Below are positions 10,770 through 22,816 of a stretch of 64,000 nt of DNA, in pieces. The translations under genes and the position numbers were made by a program. The stretch is taken from positions 2,344,606 to 2,408,605 of the forward strand of contig JAJEKV010000095.1 of assembly GCA_021234155.1 (NCBI GenBank), given 5' to 3'. This stretch comes from Isoetes taiwanensis. Its lineage: Eukaryota > Streptophyta > Lycopodiopsida > Isoetales > Isoetaceae. Numbering within the stretch: position 1 is the stretch's first letter; each line of letters opens with the position of its first letter. Below the pieces are notes generated by a model. It was not told the origin of the DNA and did no database searches. It saw nothing but the letters and a program-made list of their open reading frames with translations.

Positions 10770-10851
10770 CGTGGATGATAGGATTCGAACCTATGCGAGC
10801 AAAGCCCACATGATTTCTAGTCATGCCCAATAACCACTCTGGCACATCCAC
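10770..10851 (-). tRNA. tRNA-Ser(AGA), intact
   Basis: The cleanest Ser copy, 82 nt. Acceptor GTGGATG/CATCCAC, A box GCCAGAGTGGTTA, anticodon stem CATGA/TCATG with loop CTAGAAA (AGA, U33 present), variable arm GGGCTTTGCTC, and T arm ATAGG-TTCGAAT-CCTAT. It reads Ser codons of the UCN box. It closely resembles the plant tRNA-Ser(AGA) sequence as I know it. There is no encoded CCA, as expected for a nuclear gene. Confidence 0.93.
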
Positions 10852-11082
10852 GCCAGCATGTGGAATACTTCCGATACTTCTTAGATCATTGAGATATTTA
10901 GGAGGATAGGATTTGGCTAGTCATTTATTCTCTCTCATTCTGATGTTTGATGGTTGGAAGAGCAAGATTAGCTTCGATCTCATTTCTCACCCTATGGTGC
11001 AATCGATTGCTCAGTTATCCTTATGTCATTATCAACATGGTTTAATGCATTAAATCTTCTTTTTGGCTCTTGCGCCAAGAAC

Positions 11083-11086
11083 AAAA
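11083..11086 (-). terminator. Pol III terminator for tRNA-Gly
   Basis: TTTT on the minus strand, about 22 nt past the tRNA-Gly 3' end at 11109. ACAAAATT is kept in nearly every unit. Confidence 0.5.
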
Positions 11087-11108
11087 TTAGAAGAGTTGAA
11101 CCACAGGA

Positions 11109-11179
11109 TGCATTGGCCGAGAATCGAACTCGGGTCTGTACCGTGGCAGGGTACTATTCTACCACTAGACCACCAATGC
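11109..11179 (-). tRNA. tRNA-Gly(GCC), intact
   Basis: The cleanest Gly copy, 71 nt. Acceptor GCATTGG/CCAATGC with A73, A box TGGTCTAGTGGTAG, anticodon stem GTACC/GGTAC with loop CTGCCAC (anticodon GCC), T loop TTCGATT, and B box GTTCGATTC. It decodes GGC and GGU. It matches the plant tRNA-Gly(GCC) pattern, with the acceptor stem changed to GCATTGG in a compensated way. Confidence 0.93.
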
Positions 11180-11588
11180 ACAAGTAATACAAATGAATAC
11201 CTTCTTAATTAACAAGCACATACAACAAACTCAATTAAATGCATCTCATAATCCGGTTAAGCAAAAAAATATAGGTAGTGGGTTAGGAATGGTTGTTCTT
11301 CTAATAAGTCCAAACAAATGATTTATGCCAAGGCATAAAGCGACAAGTTTGCTCAATCACCGGTGTTTTCCATGCTTGAGCTTGATATCATAAAAAATTG
11401 AAAGAATTAACATGTGAATGAGTAATAATGTTGAGCATTAGTGTGCCACTAATGGAGGCTATGCATAAACCCTAGAATATTGCGTCGGTGGAAGAGTGCG
11501 TGAGGGAATCGAATGACAAACTCTAAGTATTAATCGAATGGGCGTATGTGATAGTAGGGACTATAAGATAATATGAACAAGCTCCTAC

Positions 11589-11669
11589 CGTGGATGATAG
11601 GATTCAAACCTATCGCGGCGAAAGCCCACATGATTTCTGGTCATGCCCAATAATCATCGACAAATCCAC
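11589..11669 (-). pseudogene. tRNA-Ser relic, U33 lost
   Basis: The anticodon loop is CCAGAAA, so position 33 is C instead of the near-invariant U. The T loop has C56 to U and the D arm is damaged (ATCATCGACAAATCC on +). Probably non-functional. Confidence 0.65.
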
Positions 11670-11923
11670 GGCGACATCCGGAATACTTCGATTCTTCTTA
11701 GATCATTGAGATATTTAGGAGGATAGATTTGGCTAGTCATTTGTTCTCTCTCATTGTGATGTTTGATGGTTGGAAGAGCAAAGATTAGCTTGATCTCATT
11801 TCTCACACTATGGTGCAATCGATTGCTTTCAGTTATCCTTATGTCATTATCAACATGGTTTAATGCATTAAATCTTCTTTTGGCTCTTGCCAAGAACAAA
11901 ATTGGAAGAGTTGAACCACGGGA

Positions 11924-11993
11924 TGCATTGCTGAGAATTGAACTTCAGTGCGTACCATGGCTGGGTACTATTCTACCACTAGACCACCAATGC
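11924..11993 (-). tRNA. tRNA-Gly-like, anticodon loop altered
   Basis: 70 nt. The stem GTACC/GGTAC is kept, but the loop reads CAGCCAT where the 11109 copy has CTGCCAC. This lies in an A/B chimeric unit. Confidence 0.6.
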
Positions 11994-12407
11994 ACAAGTA
12001 ATACAAATGAATACCTTCTTAATTAACAAGCACATACAACCAACTCAATCAAATGCATCTCATAATCCGGTTCTCAAAAAATATCTTGGTGGTACAATAA
12101 AGTGCGAGGAATGGTTGTTCTTCTAATAAGTCCAAACAAGCGATTATGCCAAGGCATAAAGCGACAAGATTTGCTCAATCACCGTGTTTTCCATGCTTGA
12201 ACTTGATATCATAAAAAATTGAAAGAATTAACATGTGAATGAGTAACAATGTTGAGCATTAGTGTGCCACTAATGGAGGCTATGCATAAACCCTAGAATA
12301 TTGCGTCGATGGAAGAGTCGTGGGGAATCAATGACAAACTCTAAGTATTAATCGAATGGGCGTATGTGATAGTAGGGACTATAAAATAATATGAACAAGC
12401 TCCTACA

Positions 12408-12489
12408 CGTGGATGATAGGATTCAAACCTATCTTGGCCGAAGCCCACATGATTTCTAGTCATGCCCAATAATCACTCGGCACATCCAC
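12408..12489 (-). tRNA. tRNA-Ser(AGA) with GGC-TTCG-GCC variable arm
   Basis: 82 nt. Anticodon loop CTAGAAA (U33 kept), C56 changed to U in the T loop. The variable arm contains GGCTTCGGCC, a 3-bp stem closed by a UUCG tetraloop, unlike GGGCTTTGCTC in the clean copy at 10770. Confidence 0.65.
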
Positions 12490-12748
12490 GCCCGACATGT
12501 GGAATACTTAGATACTTCTTAGATCATTGAGATATTTAGGAGGATAGGATTTGGCTAGTCATTTATTCTCTCTCATTCTGATGTTTGATGGTTGGAAGAG
12601 CAAGATTAGCTTGATCTCATTTCTCACCCTATGGTGCAATCGATTGCTTTCGGTTATCCTTATGTCATTATCAACATGGTTTAATGCATTAAATCTTCTT
12701 TTTGGCTCTTAGCCAAGAACAAAAATTGGAAGAGTTGAACCACGAGGA

Positions 12749-12819
12749 TGCATTGGCGAGAATCGAACTTCGAGTGCATCTTGAGTGGCGGTACTATTCT
12801 ACCACTAGACCACCAATGC
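12749..12819 (-). pseudogene. tRNA-Gly relic
   Basis: 71 nt. Acceptor and A box kept. The anticodon arm is altered in the same way as the copy at 5771. Confidence 0.55.
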
Positions 12820-13233
12820 ACAAGTAATACAAATGAATACCTTCTTAATTAACAAGCACATACAACCAACTCAATCAAATGCATCTCATAATCCGGTTCT
12901 CAAAAAATATCTTGGTCGTACAATAAGGTGCATGAATGGTTGTTCTTCTAATAAGTCCAAACAAGCGATTATGCCAAGGCATAAAGGGACAAGATTTGCT
13001 CAATCAGGTGTTTTCCATGCTTGAACTTGATATCATAAAAAATTGGAAGAATTAACATGTGAATGAGTAACAATGTCGAAAGCATTGGTGTGCCACTAAT
13101 GGGGCTATCCATAAACTCTAGAATATTGCGCCCGATGGAAGAGTGCGTGGGAATCACGAATGACAAACTCTAAATATTAATCGAATGGACGTATGTGATA
13201 GGGACTATAAAATAATATGAACAAGCTCCTACA

Positions 13234-14618
13234 CGTGGATGATAGGATTCGAACCTATGCGAGCAAAGCCCACATGATTTCTAGTCATGCCCAATAAAAC
13301 GTGTATTATTGCTAAAACATGTATTATGGCTTTTGGGCCTTTAGATCCTGGCACAATGCATAGAATATTCCCTCTATGCACATCCTACACACACATTGAA
13401 GGTCTTCATGGGGTCAAATTGACCCGCTTTTAAAGGCCCCCCGACCCCACGGTATTCATAAAGCTGCATCCCATACAATACAGTAGCACATGAAATCGTA
13501 GTGTGCCCATGGCATTCACATAAACACAAGAATCTGTGCATCCATGTTCACAATGGGACTACCACAATTTCCAACGGCATCAAATTTCTTGCTTTTCAGA
13601 ACAAACCAAATAGAGGAATTGAACCTACCAAATCCAAGCCCAGAGGAATTGAACAAATTGCCCAACAATCCATGGCCACGACCCCTGTTTTTCAACTACA
13701 AATTGCATTAGACCTTTCTTTTCCTTAAGCCCGGAGGAATTGAACCTCGTGTTTCACCAGGAGCTTCCTTTTCATTTTGTATGAGGGCCCCTTTTGCTCC
13801 GAATTTACGGCGGAATAGAATAAGGAAAAGAAGATCAAACACCTGCGGTTACAAGCTGTATCAGCGGTAATCATTGCAGCCCGGAGGAATTTTCGGCCTA
13901 TCTCTTCAGCGCACAATCATGCCCGAATAAAAGCGAGTTTTCGTCTAACAACCCATGGCCACGCCCCATCAAAAGCAGACTAACAAACAAGCAACAGAAA
14001 AAAAAAACCCCAAGCCGCCATCCATAGTATTCCCTCTGAAAGAAAAGAAAAAAGCGGAGGTGCCATAGCTGCCACAGTGCCTACACAAGCATGGAAAAAT
14101 GCAAGAAACTAATATGGAAAAATGAAGAGGTGATAAAGGCGACAATCTTTGCCCCAGAAACTACGGTTTCATAGCTCAATCCACATCCAAGTAACCTATG
14201 TTCTTGTTTTGAATGTAAAACCGGATAAGCGGAACAAATGGCGATTAAACAAGCGGTTCACAGTGCGGAAGGCATGGATTTGCAAAACAGTCTGATATCG
14301 TACTATCGAACCGCCAATCCGCGGCCAATTTGAAAGGAGAGCCTGCCCATCCGCTTCATCGCCATCACCACCTGCCCACCTGCGGGGAGGCGGGAAATGG
14401 AAAGCCCTTGGCTGCTTTCGGCATGTGCCGGTGCCGCGGGGATCCTATCCGCAGGCTGACCTTAGCGAACTCAAAAATACGGTTTCTTCACGAAAACCAA
14501 TTGCCGGCGTCGGCAATCGTATTCTTATCTGAATACACCATAAAACATTCAACAATCATAGGTTATAAACATACGCTTTTTTGATGCGTGCAAACATTAT
14601 CACTCACGGCACATCCAC
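13234..14618 (-). pseudogene. tRNA-Ser gene split by a 1.3-kb insertion
   Basis: The 3' two thirds of a subtype-B tRNA-Ser (T arm, variable arm, anticodon arm) lie at 13234-13297. The D arm and 5' acceptor strand resume at about 14600-14618. The break is in the D loop, within the internal promoter. Confidence 0.85.
13298..14599. mobile_element. Unclassified insertion inside a tRNA-Ser gene
   Basis: 1.3 kb with no match to the array, fairly GC-rich near 14330-14460. No Helitron ends, clear terminal inverted repeat, poly(A) tail or certain target duplication is visible. GGAGGAATTGAACC or close variants occur near 13616, 13641, 13733 and 13877. The reverse complement GGTTCAATTCC resembles a Pol III B box. 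It could be a decayed SINE cluster or a captured fragment. No protein is recognised. Confidence 0.5.
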
Positions 14619-14878
14619 GCCCGGCATGTGGAATACTTCCCATAACTTCTTAGATCATTGAGATATTTAGGAGGATAGGATTTGGCTAGTCATTTATTCT
14701 CTCTCGATTACGATGTTTGATGGTTGGAAGAGCAAGATTAACTTCGATCTCATTTCTCACCCTATGGTGCAATCGATTGCTCGATTATCCTTATGTCATT
14801 ATCAACATGGTTTAATGCATTAAATCTTCTTTTTGGCTCTTGCGCCAAGAACAAAATTGGAAGAGTTGAACCACGGGA

Positions 14879-14949
14879 TGCATTGGCGAGAATCGAACTT
14901 CGATGCATGCAGGTGGAAGGGTACTATTCTACCACTAGACCACCAATGC
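14879..14949 (-). tRNA. tRNA-Gly, altered anticodon arm
   Basis: 71 nt. Good acceptor and A box. The anticodon region GCAGGTGGAAGGGTAC (on +) lacks a clean GCC loop. Confidence 0.55.
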
Positions 14950-15361
14950 ACAAGTAATACAAATGAATACCTTCTTAATTAACAAGCACATACAACCAAC
15001 TCAATCAAATGCATCTTATAATCCAGTTCTCAAAAAAATATCTTGGTGGTACAATAAGGTGCGGGAATGGTTGTTCTTCTAATAAGTCAAACAAAACGAT
15101 TATGCCAAGGCATAAAGCGACAAGATTTGCTCAATCACCGTGTTTTCCATGCTTGAACTTGATATCATAAAAATTGAAAGAATTAACATGTGAATGAGTA
15201 ACAATGTCGACATTGGTGTGCCACTAATGGGGGCTATGCATAAACTCTAGAATATTGCGCCAGCGGAAAAGTGCGTGGGGAATCTGAATGACAAACTCTA
15301 AATATTAATCGAATGGACGTATGTGATAGGGACTATAAAATAACATGAACAAGCTCCTACA

Positions 15362-15444
15362 CGTGGATGATAGGATTGAACCTATCTTGAGCAAAGCCCA
15401 CATGATTTCTAGACATGCCCAATAACCACTCACGGCACATCCAC
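15362..15444 (-). tRNA. tRNA-Ser(AGA) with indels
   Basis: 83 nt. The loop keeps anticodon AGA. There is a mismatch in the anticodon stem (AGACATG on +), one base is lost in the T arm, and two are gained in the D arm. Confidence 0.55.
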
Positions 15445-15700
15445 GCCCGTATGTGGAATACTTAGATACTTCTTAGATCATTGAGATATTTAGGAGGATA
15501 GGATTTGGCTACTCATTTATTCTCTCTCATTCTGATGTTTGATGGTTGGAAGAGCAAGATTAGCTTGATCTCATTTCTCACCCTATGGTGCAATCGATTG
15601 CTTCGTTATCCTTATGTCATTATCAACATGGTTTAATGCATTAAATCTTCTTTTTGGCTCTTGCGCCAAGAACAAAATTAGAAGAGTTGAACCACGGGGA

Positions 15701-15773
15701 TGCATTGGCGGAGAATCGAACTTCGGTGCATGCATCCGTGGCGGGTACTATTCTACCACTAGACCACCAATGC
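15701..15773 (-). tRNA. tRNA-Gly, altered anticodon arm
   Basis: 73 nt, two over length. The acceptor has an extra G and the anticodon side reads CATCCGTGGCGGGTAC on +. Confidence 0.55.
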
Positions 15774-16739
15774 ACAAGTAATACAAATGAATACCTTCTT
15801 AATTAACAAGCACATACAACCAACTCAATCAAATGAATCTCATAATCCAGTTCTCAAAAAATATGTTAATTGGGTACAATAAGGTGCGAGGAATGGTTGT
15901 TCTTCTAATAAGTCCAAACAAATGATTATGCCAAGGCATAAAGCGACAAGATTTGCTCAATCACCTGTTCTTCCATGCTTTGAACTTGATATCATAAAAA
16001 TTGAAAGAATTAACATGTGAATGAGTAACAATGTCGAGCATTGGTGTGCCACTAATGGGGGCTATGCATAAACTCTAGAATATTGCGCCAGTGGAAGAGT
16101 GCGTAGGGAATCTGAATGACAAACTCTAAATATTAATCGAATGGACGTATGTGATAGGGACTATAAAATAACTAATATGTTGCCCGGCGTTCTTTGGGCA
16201 TTCGTTGGAAGTTTGTAAATGTTTTTATTGCAATAAGAAATGTGTGTAGTAAGCTTTTATTATTGGAATAGAGAAATATTCAAACATAGTTATAGTGCCC
16301 TTCAAACATAGTTATAGTGCCCAGTGCTAGGCATAAATGGAGGAAAACAAAAGGAATTCTAATAGAACAACAGGGAATGTGCTTAGGAAATCCAACATAA
16401 CATTGGGCCTTTTAGTACCCAATATTGCATACCTTATCTCCCAGCAAGGTTAGCCCCAAGGTTTTAAATGGCAAACATCTCTTAATTTTAGTGTGCTAAA
16501 CCTATGTGAGGGAATGATACTTAGTAATGCTAGGGCAATATAGGCAATACATTAATTCGCTTTCATCATTTATTGGACATGAAAATATTGATCAATTGAT
16601 TTTATCCCATAGGTTCCCTGCATGATTATTAATCAGCCTTAATGCATCCTGATTGTGAAGGTCAAAGTTGGTTCATATATAGGTTAATAGTTTTGCAAAA
16701 GTTTGTCTAAGAGAACACATATCACAGGTGGAACTTAAA

Positions 16740-16955
16740 GGGGTAGCATCTGTTTGGATATCGGGATCACTCTCTGATATGGGTTGTTTGAGGTTGTTTT
16801 TTACTAGAACCCCACATTCTTTGGGAGTTTTGTGCTGAAACGTTTAGGCATTTGGCTATTGGAGCCATTTTGCTAAAATACTTCCTATTTGGCCCATGTG
16901 GGGTCTAAATAAGGTCTTGTACCATTTTTTTATTATATAAATAAAAACTTGCCTT

Positions 16956-16989
<34 letters not shown>
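16740..16989 (+). mobile_element. LINE 3' end with A33 tail
   Basis: The sequence ends TTATATAAATAAAAACTTG, CCTTC and then about 33 A, typical of plant L1-type 3' ends. The body is 5'-truncated or too decayed to recognise. Confidence 0.6.
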
Positions 16990-16991
<2 letters not shown>

Positions 16992-17643
16992 TTGCACAAT
17001 TTGTATTGTGTTTTAAGAAGCCAGCCTTCAGTTATACAATGGCCTATTGGGCTGGCATAAGGTGAGTTCTGACATGATCATTATTTCAAAGGGCATGGTT
17101 GCAAATCATGTACATATAATTAAGACAACCATGTTAATGTTATTCATTGAAGCATCCTCTTCTTCTAATTTCTTAAGACAGTATGCAAAGGATCGGAGGA
17201 GGCTAGCTTCAATGCTATAAAAGAAAGATAAAACTAAAACCTGCGATATAACTTTCAACCAACAAATTCAAAAATGAAATGCCGGTTTATAGCCAATCAG
17301 GTGGGTGATATACCCGGTTAATTTTGATGGCATTGTAGCGTTCTGACAGTGTCCTAGGAAAGAAGATTAGGATGATAGAATTTAGAGTTAAAACAATTGA
17401 TCTGGCGTCGAATTAGGAACATGTGCTTTCAAGCCCCGGATGAACCGGAGGAAAAAAAGCGTGGAGACAAAACACAAAGTCCGTACTTACTCATATTGTA
17501 TTTTGCAAAAATAAAGGCGACTAATTCTTTGAAGCACCCCATCGGCCCGAGGAGTCAAGTTATATCTCAAGGCTTTAATATTTTGACTTGAACCTAAAAC
17601 CATCAAAGCCTCAAACTGCATGCCAAATTTTGTTAATAAGATA

Positions 17644-17690
17644 CTAATATGCTTGGTGCCAGGCGTTCTTTGGGCATAAGTTGAAACATG
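17644..17690 (-). mobile_element. Helitron 3'-end-like sequence
   Basis: CTAATATGC followed by GGTGCCAGGCG, TTCTTTGGGCAT and AAGTTG. It parallels the sequence at 16172 and the 3' ends at 2516 and 10743. It may pair with the 5' terminus at 20716. Confidence 0.55.
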
Positions 17691-17851
17691 TAAATGATAA
17701 AGGCGAACAATATTATCGAGGGTGTCGCTCTGGCTATTGCGATCCTCCCTCTTTCCCTTTGTGTTGGTGTTAGTGGATGTTGTGCCATTAATTCATTCAA
17801 GACTTTAGAGTTTGCTTCTATTGTTTAGCAAAGTGCCCCTGATAATATGGT

Positions 17852-17924
17852 TGGATTTGTTTCAAGAATCCATTGATTGGTTGTGTTTGGATTTGTTTCA
17901 AGAATCCATTGATTGGTTGTGTTC
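17852..17924. repeat. Tandem duplication of about 36 bp
   Basis: Two near-identical copies starting GGATTTGTTTCAAGAATCC and ending TTGGTTGTGTT lie head to tail. Confidence 0.8.
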
Positions 17925-18015
17925 TGAAGAATGTACTGTCATAAGTTTTACATGCGGCCAAGCATTATTGTGGATATCAACTATTACATTGTAGTGGCAT
18001 GCTAAGCATAAAATA

Positions 18016-20716
18016 TTGGAACGGTGCCCAGCGTCGCCGGGCTTGAGTAGCAGGTTTATACAAAGTTGAATGTTTCTTATGGCATGGCAACCATGTAGAG
18101 TAGAATGACGTGTATCAAAAAGGTAAAGCCTTATGTGTATTCAGGCACATAATCAAGTACTATCCATTAAATGTCTTAAAATTTGTAATTGTAGAGCTAT
18201 TACAATCCAAAATAGCTTTACACTCTTGAAATCTTACACGGGAATTCTAAATAGGATATTTAGAGCAAATACAATTCCATAAGGAACCCATATGGACATC
18301 ATGGACACACTAAGCCATATTAATTTATAAACACTATGAAATTAATTTCTCCACTTGCAACATGTTACATACCTTACGAAATATCAGCAAGGATGGCGCA
18401 AAGTCGGAAAAAGATGCAAAATATGAAGTTAACCTTGCTTGGATACTACAATGCAATGCTTTCTACGTTAAGTGTTTTCATGTGCATAGTTAATTCATAT
18501 GTGTTATGTGTGGGAGTTCTATAGGTCCATAATATAATGCAATTACACTCAAATTGAAAAGCGGCTTTAACTCCATAAGATTCACGTGTCACAACAATAA
18601 GCCACAATAATTGCATTGCATAAGAGTTCGGGATGAAAATGTTAAATGCTTTTCAAAAATACAATGAAATAAGCTTAGAATTCACGACACCATAACCACA
18701 GTCACTCTTTAACTGTCTATTACACCAAAACCAGGACAAAAACATGGCGCTTAATGTCACATTTTGTAAAAGCATCCAGTTCTTTGGATCTATGTAAGCA
18801 ATGCAAACCAAAAATCCAAGATCCACAAAGGCAAAAAGCTTTAAAATTTTGTTGTTGCCACAATTTGTAATCAATTGTAATGCCTTGAGCGTTTAGACCT
18901 TGACATAATTTAAATCCTTATGCAAATTACTTTTTGCCTTACGTGATGCGATCCTTCTTCAAACTTGAAACAAAGTCGGGCCCGAAATGAAGCATTTAAG
19001 AACCTCTACCTGCAATAAACACATGTATTAACAATTTTGAACATATTGACAATGCAACATTCGAAGTGGTTGAAAAATCGATAGAAATTTTGAAATTACC
19101 AAAAATTTTGTTGTTCTCCGCATTGTAATCACGAATGTTTTAAACCACGACATAATTTAAATTCTTTTCTTTGAGCCAAATGCATGATGTTTTTTGTTGA
19201 TGTGGACTATGGTTCATATAAGCTCATAATAAGCTCTTCCTTGTATAGTTCAAACAATAATTAGGCCACGCAAATGTAACAATTTCAAGCCCGAGCACCA
19301 CTTGTATATTCAGCATAAAATAGAATTTGAAACCTTGCGCCATACCTATAAGAAGGGTCAAGTAGTTTGAAAAACCACATTGCATCTCTTTCCAACTTCA
19401 TAAATGTAATTAAGTGAAAAGCCTCTTCGATCTACACAATATATGAGATATATCTTTGTGTACATATGAGAAAATAATCATACAATTAACATATTAAATT
19501 GAAATATACATTTTGGCATAGTACAAAAGAAGAAGAGGATCAACTTCGTCTTGACATTGAACTTCGATGTAGATTTGAAAGAGCATAATATAGCTGCAAA
19601 TATCATAAACCAACAAATGAGATAGCAATTCCAAAATAAAATCTCAAAATCAGTTAATCGAACACGGTTATATGCAAAAATAAACAACGGTGCACCTTTG
19701 GAGATGGAAAAAGAGAACGTCATTCTATATCGGGGATATTTTTCGGCGTCCATTGAGAAGCATGAATCCTCTGACGCCAATTAAATTGCTGCGATGTGAG
19801 CCCGATGCTTTTGTATCATATATAATCCTTTGATTCACCCTAAAGCTTATTTACGTGGCGGCGCTTGCAGGTTTGAAGGCGAGATAAACTTATGAAATGA
19901 CACGAGGGTAATGTCTAATGTTTGCATCTTAAAAGCGAAATTAAAGAGCTAACGGATAAATCATTTCGAGCGCATCAACGGACCTTCACAAATCACATGT
20001 TTCTTTGCGCTTCTGCCAAATCTGCGGCGAGGATGATCACGGAGGTTTCCCAACACTATTTAATCAACTGTGATAAAATGCGGGATCAAGCACTTCAACC
20101 GGACATCCGGCAACAACGGGACTTTGAAAATCCTTCCTCCGATTGGTTCAAGCGCAAAACTCGAGGCCGGTACTAATGCTTTCATTATAGCGAAGTCGAT
20201 AAACCAAGCGGAAGCCGGATCCGACATCGCCAAGTAAGCTTCATCGGATCACAAGCGGGACTTCGTGTTATTGAAACCTAACCCAAATCTATGCAAACCG
20301 TCGGATCTGAAGAAGCAACAACTTCGGAAGCAACAACTTCGAAGTTTTTGCATAAGAAGATATTAGATGGAATAGAAAACAAATGAAGAAAAAAAAGATA
20401 AAGAAAGCTTACTTGAAAAGGCGACACTTCAAATCCGGCTGAAAGAGGCGAGAGGTTTAGTCGAATACATGCTCCACTCCTCCAAAGGCGATTGCCGCGT
20501 ACCATAACTATGGATCGAAGACTAAGAAGGATTCGATTGATTGCTTCATTAAGCCATGCCATGGCGTGGCGACTTTGCCTACAATAGCGAAGAAAAGGGC
20601 TTTGCCCTCGATAAGGAAGAAAGGTTTTTAGTGGCGGCCGTCCGTCACGGTAAAAGTCAATCATAGCCGCCGATTTAGAGGCGTGATTCAACATACCATA
20701 ACATTATAATATAGGA
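18016..20716 (-). mobile_element. Inner Helitron candidate
   Basis: Hairpin GCCCAGCGTCGCCGGGC lies at 18026-18042 next to GGTG (as in GGGCACC of the other 3' ends). The 5' terminus, read on minus as TCCTATATTATAATGTTATGG without its last base, ends at 20716. Length about 2.7 kb. The exact 3' base is unclear, and the 3' end at 17644 is an alternative partner. Confidence 0.5.
20405..20694 (-). pseudogene. Gene-like fragment near a Helitron 5' end
   Basis: Open frame from ATG at 20694 (minus) just inside the inner Helitron 5' end. Its composition is protein-like, including MAWLNEAINRILLSLRSI. A possible splice donor (CAA|GTAAGC) lies near 20410, after which the frame turns hydrophobic and low in information. 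It may be a captured exon. The family is not recognised. Confidence 0.3.
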
Positions 20717-21540
20717 TAGAAAATGACTTAAAATCCCGCGAAGACTCTTGCGCCATAGATCCAAATGATCTTACCCTATTGCAAAATCTCGGGAAAAAGC
20801 TCACCACAAAAACATGCAAAGATGGATTGAAGAAGCGGTATTTGATTGTAAAAAAGACTTTTACAGCGGGGTTGATTCCATTTCCACTTGTATGCCCTCC
20901 ATTTTCCCTGCGTTTCACATAATTTAGCATTCATCACGGAAGTAGAAAGGCGATGAAGGACTTACGTTTTTGTGGAAGTGAGAATCGGCTTTTCTTACGA
21001 ATGGGCCTCATCGTAATTACTTCACGAAAACTTGAGCACCATGGTGCAGGAGTTATGGCGAGGGGCGAGAGATAGGGAGGTGCTAAAGGGCTCCATCACA
21101 CAACATTCATGCCATGGTCAAAACAAAACAAAAAGCGAATCGGGGAGATGTTAGGGTTTATCGGCTAGACTGAGGCGTGAGGCCCGTCGCCATCTCGATG
21201 GGCGGCGTTTCCATACCCTTGTTGTTGGAAGAGTAGCCCGATGGTGAATCCACACTCTTGGTTTTCTACCTCGTGTTTTCTTTGCGGATCTAGAAAGGTA
21301 GATGAAGCTTGAAGAGTTCGGTCCGTAGCAAGGTCTTCTTTGGTGTTAGCCTAAACTTTCAAAGAGATCCTTAGCATAGGATGTCGAGGTAGAAACTTTC
21401 TACCCCGCCTTTCTTTACGTGATTAAATCACAATAGGTGAAACCATTTCATCAATGAAGTTGTGTTTGTTGCTTTGTTGGTCTTTGTTGAAGAGCTTAAG
21501 AGTTTTATGGCATGCTCTTCCTTTTATTCGGTTACTTGAC

Positions 21541-21612
21541 CCGGTGTTGGCTGCACGCATTGTGGCTTTGTTGACCAGGTGTTGGGCTGCCGCATTGTGG
21601 CTTTGTGGCTAA
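21541..21612. repeat. Tandem duplication of about 36 bp
   Basis: Two copies of a unit containing GGTGTTGG and GCATTGTGGCTTTG lie side by side with a few differences. Confidence 0.65.
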
Positions 21613-22679
21613 TGGTGGCTTCTTTGCACTCAACTGCGATAAAGAAATCTCTTTGCACTCACTTTGCGGTTGGAGCTCTGAGTACTTCGGTTTTGGTTCC
21701 TATAGTGGGGAGGTGGTATCTTAATAAGGTTGAGTCTTCTTGGTTTTTAACATGGTAAAGTATCCTTCCTTTTAAGGCGATATTTAAGGCATTAGGTATT
21801 AGTTGGAGCGGGGCAAGGACTTCGAACTATGTGGTTCCTCTATCGGATGTCTGGCGATGCACGGGTCATAGCTTGGGGTATGCAACACTTCTTATTAACA
21901 GCCGGGTTGGTTATTGTGAGAATGGTGCTCGAGACTTATTCCAGTAGGCATCTTTAGCACTACCCTTTTGCGGTGACTTCTGATGTTGAGCAGATTTGTG
22001 CTATATGTAGCATCTTGATGCTTGTCTGCGATCCACTGTATGAAATTTTCGGTTGAAGCGCTCAAGGTGTCTTGAGAGGACTCACAAAGAAATGGGTTGT
22101 TTTAGCTTGAGTGTTCTAGTGAGTCTTGATAGGCATTTGAGGTGTGGCCCTTGTTTTTTTTAAGTTGTTGTATCAGACCGGTCTGTATGCCTCGGATGTG
22201 TATCTTGGAAGGGGTTTGGTTCTTTCCATGTTGGCCCTCTTCCATCCCGGTGGAAGAATGGTGTGATTGTTGGGGACAGATGTTGTGAAAGGAGGCCAAA
22301 GTAAGGTAAAAATTGGTGGCTTTTGGGATCGGGAGGACCAAATGTTCACATTAAGCTAGTTGAGTACAATGATGATGAAGCTCAAGGCTGGTGACTAAAA
22401 GTAGGCAGCTGAAGGGTAAGACCACCCCTAGGGGGAGGCCTCACGGAAGGCATTAGCATCTTGAGAGATGGTGAGACAACTTGTCTCTTAGTACAATGGA
22501 AGTGAGCAAGTAGTCTCCTTGTAGTACCTTTTTTCTGGATGTGCGGCTTGGGGCCGGGTTAGCATGGGAAGACACTCCCTTGCTTCTACTTTTATCTATC
22601 CGGTATTTTGGGCGTTTAGTAGGTGGCATCATCTTCATGCATCATGGGATTTTTGCTTGCCGCTGGATCTCCTAGAATG

Positions 22680-22816
22680 GTGTTTGTCTCCTACTTTCAT
22701 ACACGGGTTTCTTATGTTACGATATGTTTAGGCTATCGGCTACTATAGAGCCATGAATAAATGTATTTATTACATACTATTAATAAAAATAAAAATATCT
22801 TGCCTTCAAAAAAAAA
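22680..22816 (+). mobile_element. LINE 3' end with short poly(A)
   Basis: Ends with TAATAAAAATAAAAATATC, TTGCCTTC and A9, like the tail at 16989. The preceding 20930-22680 region may contain its decayed body, but no reverse transcriptase motif was found there. Confidence 0.5.
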
